The position numbers and the translations under genes were made by a program. The notes beneath the pieces are model-generated. The model was not told the origin of the DNA. It ran no database searches and worked only from the letters and a program-made list of their open reading frames with translations. This document shows, piece by piece, positions 20,813-32,364 of a stretch of DNA of 64,000 bases. The stretch's first letter is position 1, and each line of letters opens with the position of its first letter. The stretch comes from Paragorgia papillata (taxonomy: Eukaryota > Cnidaria > Anthozoa > Scleralcyonacea > Coralliidae): positions 1,965,001 through 2,029,000 of the forward strand of contig JAWNZC010000445.1 in NCBI GenBank assembly GCA_035771165.1. The letters are read 5' to 3'.

Positions 20813-21850
20813 CTTGGATCAAGTCTGTCTCTCGAGGGGACGTCGAGCGCGCCGCGAAGCGGCGCGCGAGGAGAATGGGGAGAGGGAGAGAGAGACAGAC
20901 TTGGCTCACTTGCAGCGTTTCAAATGATCACATATCAAATTTTGGCGCGAAAATTTATGAAGTTGACACAGTGTTTCATTTTCCGGTTTTCTCACCTTCG
21001 CCCGATGCCCGAAGTGTAATCTTGCTTCATGTTTCAACCTTAACAGCCTTATGTCTGTTAAGACACAATATGAAACATGACAGATAGAAACTCAGAGAAT
21101 ACTGCAACGAAGACTGTAACGCGTTTAGCATTATCTGGTAGAGCAAGTGAAACAGTATGTATTCTGTGTGGTAGTAAAGTCGTTAAAGCTGATTTCAGAA
21201 GAAAGATTTTCTCACCCAGCTTTAAGAAAACAACCGCTTGCGTCAAATATTTGGAACATGATATTATAATATATATAGCAACGAGGTTTCCCGATCAACA
21301 AATATAATCTGTAGAAACTGCGCTGAAAAAAAATGCCAATGTGGTAAGAAAGTAAGCGAAGTTCGAAGTAAGTTCAACGAGACCAAGGAGAAGATATTTA
21401 CCGAAGAAGAATCGTTAGAGTCAAATAAACGCATGTAAGGACTCTGGACCTAGTGAGAAAACAACATACCTGTCGCGGTATGAAACTCCAGGTAGTCGAG
21501 AACTTTTTCCAGACCAAACAGCAGAAGAAACTACTGTTCCCCGGCACACATTGCATGTCCATAATTTCATCGTACCCGAGTAAGCGCAATCCATATCTAA
21601 TACCATCTTTAAACGAATTCATCTCAAAAAATCGTGACACTCACTGACAAGTACCGAAGCCGCCAAGACCCCAAGCAACGAAATAAGTCACTTTTTGTAT
21701 TCCGGTTCATTGTAATGAGCGGTGATTAATGACGTAAAGCCAAGTCTAAAGACACGTCTCCGACCCAAAAACAGGTCGGTAAATTTTGGCGCGCTGCAAG
21801 TGAGCCAAGTCTGTCTCTCTCTCTCTCTACCCATTGTCCTCGCGCGCATT
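20813..21850. mobile_element. TIR element replacing gag C-terminus of BEL-A
   Basis: Inverted ends of about 55 bp (GCGCGCGAGGA...GACAGACTTGGCTCACTTGC on the left near 20858, its complement at 21795-21850). Left of it a second partial end meets it head to head around the palindrome GCGCGCCGC-GAA-GCGGCGCGC (20845-20868). BEL-A gag stops at 21850 after QELMRA, and sequence resumes at about 20812 beyond the zinc-knuckle region, so gag lost sequence here. I cannot name the superfamily or see a target duplication. Confidence 0.7.
21077..21437 (+). pseudogene. Zinc-finger-like fragment inside TIR element
   Basis: A short frame (SETVCILCGSKVVKADFRRK, continuing in another frame with ICRNCAEKKCQCGKKVSEVR) shows paired Cys-x-x-Cys motifs. 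This looks like the N-terminal DNA-binding end of a transposase whose catalytic part has been deleted. No family was recognised. Confidence 0.4.
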
Positions 21851-22761
21851 AACTCTTGGACCTGACCAGCTGTGTACTGAACCAGGTAGTACAATCGTGA
21901 ACTATCAATTCGAGTTTTTCTTTCAATAAGATTCTCGAAAGCGCGGACGAAATCACAATACTGCGTAGGATTGCCGTCAAAAATAGGAAGGTTGGGTTGT
22001 GGAAGAATTAATGCCGAGATGTTTTCTTCTTGTTGTTGAATAAGTTGATTGAAGGCTAGAGATTGTCGTTCTTGAGCATGTAGCATTCTTGTAATGACGT
22101 CTGCGTTCACGTTTTCAAGAGGGGCGGTGGACACGTCGTAAGTCAACTCAGCTGCGCTAGGATTTAGCATACTACGAGACCTTGACTTAGTTGGTTGGAG
22201 CGCGTCTTCTCGTAAAGCGAAGGAATGATTCGGTCTAATTTCCGTGGACTCATCTTGCGCCCTAGCTCTTTCGCTATCTCGGATTATTTTGGAACAATCT
22301 GCCTTCGACAGCGTTTCGTCCTCGATCTCGCAAGTGCGCAAAGGAGATGTTGAGTTAAGGTTATCTCGTCGACAACGAAGAAATTCTCCATTTCTTGATT
22401 TTCCACTTCAGCGTACGTATGCCCTTTCTTCGGCTTCCGCCTTTGCGTGGCTGGTTTGTAATTCTAATTGCCTCTTTCTTTGTTGTAACTTTAATTCTTC
22501 TTCTTCGAGTGCGTGAAGACGTTGCATTGTCGCGATTTCTGCTTCAATAATTGCCTTCTTTGCGGCTGCTCTGGCCTTTACGCTTGTGGAGCTTCTGAGC
22601 GACGATCTAGAGCTAGCGTGCGAACGCGTAGAAAAACGAGAACCATCGCTAGAGCCAACGTTACTAATCGAGTCTTCGGGTTGGATATCTATTTTTCTAC
22701 GCGATTTATCACTAGCAATTTTCAAGTCACGCGAACTCGGTAGCTGGTTTCCGTTTTCCAT
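21851..22761 (-). pseudogene. BEL-A gag, N-terminal part
   Basis: Starts MENGNQLPSSRDL at 22761, followed by a long charged coiled-coil (KKAIIEAEIATMQRLHALEE). After a frame change near 22410 comes the conserved Pao gag (DUF1759) block LPIFDGNPTQYCDFVRAFEN and RLYYLVQYTAGQVQELM, ending abruptly at the nested TIR element. The zinc knuckles that should follow are missing. Confidence 0.85.
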
Positions 22762-22948
22762 TACAAGGTGATAATTGGGACGTCTTCACTCGTTTAGTTA
22801 ATTCAAAGTTAATTAATTTTCCAAATTGCGTTTTGTATCAGATAACAAGGGTCTTAAGACGAACAATCGCGTGTTGTGGGTTGTTCAAATTCCTTTGCGA
22901 TAATGTACTGAAAACTCGAACTATGTCTATGTGACAAATTCGAACTAA

Positions 22949-23440
22949 TGTAACTCCAGGATTGCTGATCTGAATATTTCTAGAGCCACAGGGATAGCGG
23001 ATGGTACAATAAATGATTTTCGAACTCAACAGATAAACAATAAACAAGACTTTAATTAACAAATAAACGATTAGCTTGGGTAAGCTGATGTATAGGTTAT
23101 ACGAAGAAGTAGAGTCGGTTGCGAAATTTAGCCAATGGGAACCGTAGAACTGTAGCGCTGTTGGACTGCTGAATACTGTTGAATACTGTTGATTCGAACT
23201 GAAATACGACAACGGATAATTTATCTTAGCTAATGTTAACTAATGTTACGCATGCAAATACTGATAAATAAAAATACTAATTATACGTTTACGATTACAT
23301 ACAAGAATAAATGGACTTACGTACTTTGGTTTACACTTGTACCAAGTAGCGATAGTAGATTGAGTAGATAGGTAGATTGGGTAGATTGAAATAAAGTCCC
23401 GTAACTTTGGTGGCGTCTGCACTGAAACACAGTCTTGACT
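22949..23440 (-). repeat. BEL-A 5' LTR, inner part
   Basis: 492 bp matching 15937-16428 with no indel and about three substitutions. It is cut at GTCTTGACT by the Mutator-like element, and the rest of the LTR is at 30988-31133. The stretch 22762-22948 is the leader between LTR and gag. Confidence 0.95.
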
Positions 23441-24360
23441 CAATCTCGTTCCCAGAGCCAAATATGCCCGGCCGCGCGGGCAAATCAAATGGCTCTGGGA
23501 CAATCCATTTGAAATACACGAAAAAGTGTGTATTTTGGGGCATGCGCAGTTGGTATTTTTGTACCCAGACCCACGAAAACCTTCAGCACGGCCGTTCAAT
23601 ATTCTGCAAAATACATCGACTTGTTGTGGCTGATTCTGGAATTTAATAGTAACAAATAGCAGTAGAAATGTTGTAAGAATATAATCGTGGCTGGCTTGTG
23701 ATGCGATAAAGTATTACTTGGCAGAAATTTCTGGATAAGAGACTGATAAATGGAAAATAATGCACCAGGCGTGATAGTGATCGTCGATCGATGACCAGTT
23801 CATGACCTGATGAAACCCAGTTTGAATTCTTGTTTATTCAAACTTATGAACACGAGAATATCGTATTATTGTTCTGAATATTATTCGAATATTCGTAGAC
23901 AGCTACAAGGTAAATTACAACAAAATCTGGAATTTTAAAAACTTATTTCATGTATATAGTACTGCTGATGTATGTCTTTCAAATAAAACGTGACCTTGGT
24001 GGTATATTTGTCATTTGTTGATTTGCAACATTTAATTTGTTACATGTTTTAACCACTTGTTTGTGTGTAATCGAAATAATCGACACTGTAGCTTTCTGAG
24101 GTTTAATAATTTATTAATTCATATTACATCTGTTTATACTGATCTATGTGATTGAAGATTCAAACACCAGTAGCTGAACCTCACTATGAACCAGTCATAT
24201 TTGTACGGCATGTTTATATTGCCCATTTGAGTATGGCGAAAAAATGCTGTGCATAAAAAAATAACAAAGTGAGAGGTTCTTCTTTTACTTATTTTTAAGC
24301 ACTTAAAGTAGTTAACACCAAAGATGTGAGGGGCAGGTGGCACACATGCTCACATTTAGC

Positions 24361-27300
24361 TAATATAATATTTAATTTATTTGATCAACAACATCAATAC
24401 CAGCTTTGGTATATAGGATACAAACGTGACACTAACTACAACCACATGACATACATATTACATATATATAAAGTTAATTTCTATTATCTACGTTAAGTTA
24501 TCAAAAATTGTTAAAACATCGAAACAGTATTTCCCTGCCAAAGCCATAACTGTTCTGTCTTGCATAGACATAAGGTACATAAAAATATCTTGGGAATTAA
24601 ACAATTTGAATGAACTATTTACTTTATATAGGTTATCAATAAAATTTACTCTGAGATCGGCGAACTTTGTGTTTGTACATGACGTTAAAAAGTGTTCTTC
24701 ATTCCCGATCTCGTTAAGATCGCAATGTTTACATAGTCTATTACTGTATGAAACATTGCTGTATCGACCAGTTTCAACAGGTAATCTATGAGCTGAAATC
24801 CTTAATTTTGTGACAGCTTGACGGTGTTTGAAATTGTGAATTTCAGAAAGGTATTTTTCACAACCAAAGTTAGTTTTCAGTTTTTTGAAAATTCTTAACT
24901 TGCCATTGTTTTCACCCTGTTGAATCTGTTCTTTCCAGTATTCAATAAAATATTCTTGTATTTTATTTTTCAAGTAGGTAATACAAAAGATTGAGAGTTG
25001 TAAATTTCTACCCCACCTAGCTGTAGTAAATATTTTGTGAATGATATTGGTTGTAGGTTAAAGTTCATGCAGACTCTCGCCGCTTCACCAACAATGGTAT
25101 CTGAAAAAGGTGAACTTTGGATGCGAAACCAATATTTTGTTACTAGTTTAGCTATTTGTATAATTAAGGGTGTCCTGCCTCGTTCAGCGTAGACGGCCAA
25201 ATTTGTTGATTTTGAATGAACGCCTAGAATTCTTTTGCAAAATTTTAAATGAAGTCTTTCAAGATCATTTCTTATTTTAAAAATTTTAGATTTAAACATT
25301 TCGAAAGAATTTATTTTGCCCAGTAAGTATGGGCCCCAAACTTCGCAGCCATACAGTAAAATTGGAACTACCATTGAAGAGAAAAGTTTTAAAAGTAATT
25401 TGATTGGTACATTTTCCACGTTTGAAAAACTTTTGAATAAACTATGATAGGCACATAATGCTTTACCATATATTATTTTTTGTGTTCGTTTAAAATTACA
25501 AGAAAAATGAAGAGTAATACCAAGGTAACAATATTCATCAACTTGTTCTAAAGAGTTATTTTCAAAGGACCAATTTGATGATAAGTGTATACGTCTTTGG
25601 GTGGGTGTTCCAAATAATATGACTTTGGATTTTTTTAAATTAATGTTTAATTTCCATTTCTTGGTGTAAAATTCAAGTTTTGTGAGACAGTTTTGTAAAC
25701 CGGACTTGGATTCAGATAACAAAACTAAATCGTCTGCATAAAGTAAACAACTTAAATCTGTTTCACCAAGTTTTACTGGAGCACACGAGCTGTTAAATAA
25801 ATCAGGTATATCATTTATAAACATGTTGAATAAAGTAGGACTTAGATTGCATCCCTGCTTTACTCCAATATAGGACTTAAAGAACGGAGTACTTCCCTTA
25901 TCCAACTTTACCGAACAATTGACTGAAGAATACATACTTAACATTAGACGTATAAATTTCTTACTACAACCATAAAGGATGAGTTTGAAGAAAAGACCTT
26001 CTCTCCATACACTCACTATCATATGCTTTTTTTAAATCGATGAAACAGGCAAAAATTGGTTTACGTTTTGACTTATAAAAATCTATTAGAGTTTTTAGAA
26101 CTAATAAATGATTTGCTGTTCTAGAATTTTTTCGAAAACCGATTTGACATTTATTCATAATTTTGCAATCTTCCAGAAATGTATTCAGACGTGTATTCAT
26201 AATCAATGTGAAAAATTTTCCCAAACAGCTACCTATACAGATTCACCTATAGTTACTAGGGTCAATTTTACTTCCTGATTTATATATTGGAGCAATAAAA
26301 CTTTTAGACCAAAGTGATGGAAACCCACCGTGGGATAGGATAATATTAAACAATTTTACAAAATAGGATGGTAAAACTTCAACCGATAACTTAATAATCT
26401 CATTGGACAGTGAATCACTAGCACTAGCTTTTTTGTCCTTTAATCTCTTTGATAATTTGCATAATTCTTCAAGTGAGATTGGTTTATCAAGAGTATCGTT
26501 TTTGCAAGCTGCCCAAATGTTGAAATCCTTCACAATTTGAGCTTCGTTGCTAATTTTCTCAGTGTTGAAATTAATCTTGTTCAAATTTTTAAAATAGTCA
26601 AACCATTCCGATGATGGTATTTCGTTTGACATACATGGTTTACGTGTTTTTATAGAATTAACTAGCTTCCAGAATTCTTTAGGATTGTTATCTGATAACA
26701 TTTCAATTTTATTTAGTATAGAATTATGAAATCGTCTTTTTTGTTTTTTAACCATACGTTTATATTCCTTTCTTTTTGCAAAGAATAAATGACGCAAAAA
26801 GACATCATTAGGATATTTTGTGAGTAAACTACCTAAATTTCTCAAATTCTTCTTAAGAGTATGGCAATTTTTATCATACCATTTTTGTTTCAATTTTATT
26901 TTGTTTTTATTGTTCGGTTTCTTTTGTTTCTTGGTATATAATACTTTTTGGGATGTATCACATAATATTTCTGAAAAATTATTTACAAGCAAATTCACAT
27001 CAATTGATCTTTCACAAGATGTAGGTTGGTGAAACAACGAATCAAATTTATTTTGTACTTCTTCCGAAACCATAAACTCTCTCAAACAATCCTTCTGGTT
27101 CTCATTCCACACAAAAGACACAGGATGAGGCATTAATTTTAATGTATCATCTGTACCTTTGGGTGTTTTAATTCTCACCACAAAAGATAAACAGGAATGA
27201 TGAGAAAATTCAGTGATATCGGCTACTGAAAAACTAATTATAGATGGAAGCAGGTCATGTGAAGCAATAACGTAATCAACAACACTTACTCCATTATACG

Positions 27301-28010
27301 TTTGACAAGTGAACTGCCCAATGAGATCTCCCTTAGTTCTACCATTTAGTGCAACCATACTATTGCCAATACACAAATCAATTAAAGATCGCCCATACGA
27401 ATTTACATGACAGTCTCTTGAGGATCTTTTATCTATTGTGAGTGAGGTATAATTTTCATCTTCAAAAAAAGGTTCATCGATAAAATCATCTAGGATACCT
27501 ATTCTAGCGTTAAAGTCTCCACATAAAACAACCTTACCCAATGCTGAAAATTTATAAATGTTATCCTGGAGACTTTCAAAATGATCAATATTAATTCGTG
27601 TTTCACGGGGGGAGTTCTGAGGAGGTATATAAACAGTGCAAATGAAAATATCGTGTGTAAGGTTGAAAAATGTTTTATCCAATTTCCACCAAACAAATTC
27701 TTCATTACTCTCCTTATCTAAAAATTTAACTCCTTTTCTTAGAGATGATCTTACAAGAATAGTTATACCACCAGAACTTCTACGTGAGTTCTGAGAAACT
27801 TCTTTTCGGCATTTTGAAAATGAAAAGAAACCGTCAATATTAATATTATTGTGACCATTTGGAAGCCAGGTCTCTACTAGTGAGATTAAATCAAAATTTC
27901 TTAATGTTGAAATTAAATCTGTAACATTAAGCTTACTAGACAGACCTTCAATGTTCCAACTTGCAAACCTAAGGAAACTTTTTGCCATTAATTGAAGTTA
28001 AAATTTATAA
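24361..28010 (-). mobile_element. Near full-length LINE ORF2 (endonuclease + RT)
   Basis: From the ATG at 27988: an apurinic-endonuclease-like domain (FLRFASWNIEGLSSK, LISLVETWLP, KVVLCGDFNARIG, with Glu and DFN motifs), a long linker, then the RT start FIAPIYKSGSKIDPSNYR at 26243. After a break: CQIGFRKNSRTANHLLVL, FIDLKKAYDS (first Asp), a second break near 26010, then GVKQGCNLSPTLFNMFI and LLYADDLVLL (catalytic YADD). The C-terminal region (24973-24488) has a Cys-His motif CKHCDLNEIGNEEHFLTSC. The layout is that of a CR1/jockey/Tx1-type LINE; the clade is not settled. At least three frame breaks make it inactive. ORF1 was not recognised. Confidence 0.9.
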
Positions 28011-29830
28011 AGAACTACTGTATATAATTATATATTAAGCTTGGTTCAATACTCTAGGATTATAGAAAGGTGGGATTATATGATTTATAAGGATATTGGA
28101 TTTTGGTGTCTGGTTCAGTTGTAAAATTTACTAAAGTTTGTGGAGCCCTTCATCAGAGTAAAACCAAAGGCACCACCTTCTTAACTTTATACCCAAAACA
28201 CTGCTTAAATATATAAACTTTACTCTTAAAAACATTACAATTATATGATTACTGGTGTATATACTGTAATAGAGCAGCTTCTGGTACAAAAAATACCCTT
28301 TAGACTTGGCATCTTGTGCAGTCTGGTAACTGATAAGGGTGTAACAATAGAGGGACTAGGGGGGGGGGGGGATACAGGCTGCCCACTTAATATTTTTCCT
28401 AAGCTCCATTGGTAACTCTGAAAATGGGCTAAAATGTGACTAAAGCCTGGTTTCCATTTGGTCACTAGTGGTCATTGACAGAGTTGCTGCTGGGATAGGA
28501 TTTATTCTATCCCAGCAACTGCAATCAACTGCTTGTGACCCACCAATGTCCAAATGTCAATCAGGATTAAAATTTCCAAGGGAAAGCACAACGCACCCCA
28601 CCTTACTATTAATTTTGACGAATTAGGCTAACGCGAAGTATCTTCTGCCAGCACTAGGTAGATAATGCTGGCATGCGTGTAGTCCCCATTTATAACAAGG
28701 GTGTCCACAGTTAGTAAGGCTCTCATTTGTACTGTATACTCTACTGATAAATTTACTTTTGGATAAAGTGCCAACTGAAGATATTTGAACCAAGGCTACA
28801 TTATGTGCAGCCTAAGATGAGTAAAGTCATAGTCAGCAATAAATTATGAGTTTTACGAAATCATTTTATTAACCTTTTCACCACCAGGTTAAGCTATTTA
28901 GAATTTCATTCTGGTTAACATGCCAGATGATTTTATTCTACTACAGAGGGAATGCATTAGCTGGTTGGGGTGGCCTTGCAAGCTCACATTGGATGGGTCA
29001 ACTCACTGTTGCTTAGGTTTGCTGAGAATCCCTGTTAATCAGCTAATTAAGTTACAGTAGCTGGTGTAGGCAGGAATAGGTTATGGTCCAAATCAAAATG
29101 TGAAACACAGTAAATGTAATATTAATTTTATTGTGTAAACAATATGTGTAACAGAGTTAGTAGTGGAAAATTGTTCTCTCGAGATGGGAATTCTTAACTT
29201 CTGGCTTAACTTCTGCATCCCAAATGCAGCTGTTCAGTACATAAGAAATAATACAGAGATTGTTGTTTGCAAAAGTAAAACTACAGTTGGTGACTACTAT
29301 GAAAAGACCTTTGGCTGAACTGATTTTCAAAGTAATTTTCTTTAATTTAGTAATTTAGAAAGCAGACTTTGGATATACAGTGTGTACTAAAACATTGATT
29401 GAAACCGTCAATCACTGTCTGTTTATGATCAGGGATGCCAGGAGGGGCATAGGGGTGTAGGAACTGGAGGGAAAACGGGGCATGTGCCCCCCCCCAACTT
29501 TGTCATGAAGTGCCCTTTTTGCAACAGGAAAGTGCCCTTTTTATGTTAAAACATGTGCCTCAAGTGTCCTTTTGAAGTCCTACCCCCTGAACAAAGTGCC
29601 CTTTTGAAGCTGTACCCCTCCAAGATCAAATTGCTTAGTACACCACTGGATGGGGCAGCTTCCACTCTTGCCTTTCAGTGCTATAGGAGGGGTGAGGGGG
29701 GTTATCACTTAATATGGATATCACTTAAAACAACATATTAAAAAGGAAACTATATGCGGTCACTACATAGAGTGGGTATCTCCTTGTATTTAAATTATAA
29801 TTAAATAGAAAAATAAGTTCACCATTTATT
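28011..29830. other. Gene-free stretch inside the 7.5 kb element
   Basis: No convincing coding frame. There is a 40-bp hairpin around CTGGGATAGGATTTATTCTATCCCAG (about 28480-28520), a 10-G run near 28361, and a block at 29425-29650 with repeated GTGCCCTTTT phrases and C9, which resembles decayed DNA-transposon sequence. Confidence 0.5.
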
Positions 29831-29839
29831 ATTTTATTA

Positions 29840-30141
29840 ACATATATTTTATTTATTAACATTTGTACCTAACTGATACTGGAGAAACAACAATAGGACT
29901 CAAGGTCCCTTACAAGGTTGTTCTCCTAAGATTGAATTGTTGATTTTATGGAGAGTGGGGGGGGGGGGAACCAGAGAACCTGGAAAAACCCTTGAAGCAC
30001 AGGAGAGATCAACTACAATAACTCTACTCACACGAGTTCCAAGCTCAAGCCTGTGACAAGGTGTCCAAAGTGGTCACCCATCCAAGTACTAACGCTATCC
30101 AATCAAGCTTAACTTTGGATCACAGTGGTCAGGCAACTCTT
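29840..30141 (-). mobile_element. 5S-rRNA-derived SINE (or 5S pseudogene with tail)
   Basis: On the minus strand 30141-30062 reads like the 3' two-thirds of 5S rRNA, including GATCCAAAGTTAAGC (A-box-like) and TTAGTACTTGGATGGGTGAC (C-box region, the most conserved part of 5S genes). A non-5S body follows, and then an AATAAATAAAATA tail near 29840. A 5S head on an unrelated body with an A-rich tail is the structure of SINE3-type elements. It is too diverged in the middle for a working 5S gene. Confidence 0.7.
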
Positions 30142-30987
30142 CACCACCCATGCTTCCCATATGGTCACATAGGTATAGTACCAGTTTAAAACTGGTGTAA
30201 AATGTATAAATCAGCAACTAATGCTTACCCCATATGGATATAATACTTGAAACCAATGTATATTTAATACTTGTAGATACAAATTAAAAAAACAATGCCT
30301 TGTAGTACGTTGTACAGCTATAAGAATATTATGTCACATATAACATATATAAAAAGTAATAAACACAGTGTCAACAGCCATAAGACAATATATTTTTTGT
30401 TAAAAATATGAGGAGATACTACATTACATGTTGATATATTAAAACTTGATCAGTCACTCAGCTAATTATGAATATTTGAGGTGATTGAAAGATGTAGCCA
30501 TCATTTATACGTTCCAAATGATACTTCTTGAAGTCAAATCCAGTGTCCATATGACGATATACCATAAATATTTAATTATTTTACATACAAGTACGGAAAA
30601 CTATGAATTCTGAAAAGTGAACTCGTCACGAAGCACGGCCACGATGCATGGGCCACGATGAATCTGTTATCTGTCATACTTTAAACTCGAACCAGAGTTC
30701 CAAAAATACCACAAAGGCAAGTAAGTAATTCTTGTCTCCTTGAAATGACTTTTTCAAAGGAATAACTCTCAATTTCTCAGATTAAGTCCCAATAAACATG
30801 TTATTTCGCTTCACTCCTTCTCGAAAACAACCCACATTACATGAAGACCGCGATGGGAGAATGGGTGTGAAATTATCTGCGCAGCGCAGTAGGCGTCAAC
30901 GCGTTAAGCCAATCAGAGTCGATTTTCAAATGGATTGTCCCAGAGCCATTCGCTTGCCGCGTGCGTATGGGTCTGGGTACGAGATTG
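30142..30987. other. Right part of the 7.5 kb element, no gene
   Basis: AT-rich with no credible coding frame. The last ~80 bases form the right terminal inverted repeat of the Mutator-like element. Confidence 0.5.
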
Positions 30988-31133
30988 GTCTTGACTATAA
31001 TAATTCTGTCCTTGGATTGTTACCAATTAGAAATACCCTGAGGCGTTTCCGTAGGAACAAAGAAGTACTAAATAATAAAGGTTCTATTATACTAACTAAA
31101 TAATTATTAAAGTTTAGCCGTTTCAAACTAACA
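30988..31133 (-). repeat. BEL-A 5' LTR, outer part
   Basis: Starts with the second copy of GTCTTGACT and ends ...TTTCAAACTAACA, followed by the BEL-A target duplication ATCAA. It matches 16420-16565 with one insertion, one deletion and a few substitutions. Confidence 0.95.
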
Positions 31134-32340
31134 ATCAACTTGTCCAACTTTGTGGCCAAAACGGCTGCTGATAACTCCAACCGCGGGATCGTGATCGTTT
31201 TCAATGGCGCCAATCTTGATTTGCCCATCACAAACGAGCAGTGATTGATTCCTTTGGCATTGGTCAAACGTATAAGTAGGAAACAGCACCGTAACCACGC
31301 TGGGAAGCATCAGAAAAATTATGTAATTCAGCGGAAACAACTTCATTGAAGTCAAGCAGTTTAAAGCAACGTTGAATTTTTAGGCTTTCCAGTTGGCAGT
31401 TCATTCAACCAAGCTTCCCAACGCTTCAAATAGTCTTCTGGAATTGAGTTCGTTCTGCACAAATCCTGAAGAACTTCTTTCGCCAGCAGAATGAATGGTG
31501 CAGCAAAACCATGTGGATCGTACACTGATGACACAACAGACAGGATTCCTCGTCTTGTGAGTGGTTTATTCTTGACCATAATCGTAAATCCAAATGTGTC
31601 CGATTCCACGTTCCATAAAACTCCAAGAGCACGTTCCGTAGGTAACTCCCCAAAACGGATCTCTTTAACCAATTTGGATCTTTCGGATTCTGGGATCGAT
31701 TCAATAACTCTTCTAGAATTCGACAGCCACTTCGTCAGTCGAAATCCACCCTTGGAGAGAAGAAGACGTAGTTGGTCTGCAGTGGTAATTGCTGCTTGTT
31801 CACTCTCGGCCGACTTGAGGCAATCGTCCACGTAGAAATTGCGCTTGACGGTGTTAATCGTTTCAGGATCGAATTGTTTACTGTTGTCGTCTGCAGTTCG
31901 TCGCAAGGCAAAGTTGGCGCAAGTCGGAGATGAAACGCTGCCAAAGAGATGTACCATCATCTGATATTCTGCAGGTTCGTTGCTAAGGTCGTTATTCGGC
32001 CACCATAGAAATCGCAAGGAATCGCAATCAGGAGATCGAACTCGAACCTGATGAAACATTGCTTCAATGTCTGCCATCATCGCAACTGGTCCTTCACGAA
32101 ATCGCGTTAAAACTCCTACCAGATTGTTTGTCGTGCGGCCCCTGTAACAGCTCCTTATATTCAACGATGTACCTCCATATTCAGCTGCGCAATCAAACAC
32201 AACTCGTACCTTGTCCAATTTCTGAGGATGGAAGACGGGATGGTGTGGCAGATACCAAGTATAGCATCACTTTGCTTTTCACGTTGCTCTTCTGGTAATT
32301 TTCTGGCGTAGCCATTCTGAAGAAGGTCACCATAAACGTT
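31134..32340 (-). pseudogene. BEL-B reverse transcriptase and RNase H start
   Basis: From about 32218: [31 protein letters not shown] (first catalytic Asp), FYVDDCLKS (VDD pair) and [20 protein letters not shown], ending in [20 protein letters not shown] and [14 protein letters not shown], where the BEL-A LTR begins. The protein continues at 15936. It is clearly a different BEL lineage from BEL-A: the two RTs differ at many residues over the aligned part. Frame breaks near 31360 and 32218. Confidence 0.85.
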
Positions 32341-32364
32341 GCATACTTCTTCAAAAGAGCATCA

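Larger units (their letters stand above)
23441..30987. mobile_element. 7.5 kb Mutator-like TIR element carrying LINE and SINE
   Basis: Ends CAATCTCGTTCCCAGA and TCTGGGTACGAGATTG; similarity between the ends extends patchily ~80 bp inward (GGCTCTGGGACAATCCATTT and its complement). It is flanked by the perfect 9-bp repeat GTCTTGACT (23432-23440 and 30988-30996), the size made by Mutator-type transposases. No transposase gene is visible. The content is a frameshifted LINE, a 5S-derived SINE and other low-similarity DNA. Confidence 0.85.
15937..31133 (-). mobile_element. BEL/Pao retrotransposon BEL-A (with nested inserts)
   Basis: Two LTRs of the same length (629 bp) in TG...CA form are flanked by ATCAA (15932-15936 and 31134-31138). 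Order on the minus strand: 5' LTR (31133-30988 plus 23440-22949), gag, protease/reverse transcriptase/RNase H, integrase, 3' LTR (16565-15937). Without the 7.5 kb nested element the copy is about 7.6 kb. The LTRs differ at only about six positions by eye, so the insertion is recent, yet gag is disrupted and integrase has a stop. Confidence 0.9.

Noticed and set aside
30062..30141. Functional 5S rRNA gene
   Set aside because: Only the central and 3' parts resemble 5S, with diverged spacing and an unrelated 3' body; no T-run terminator at the expected place.
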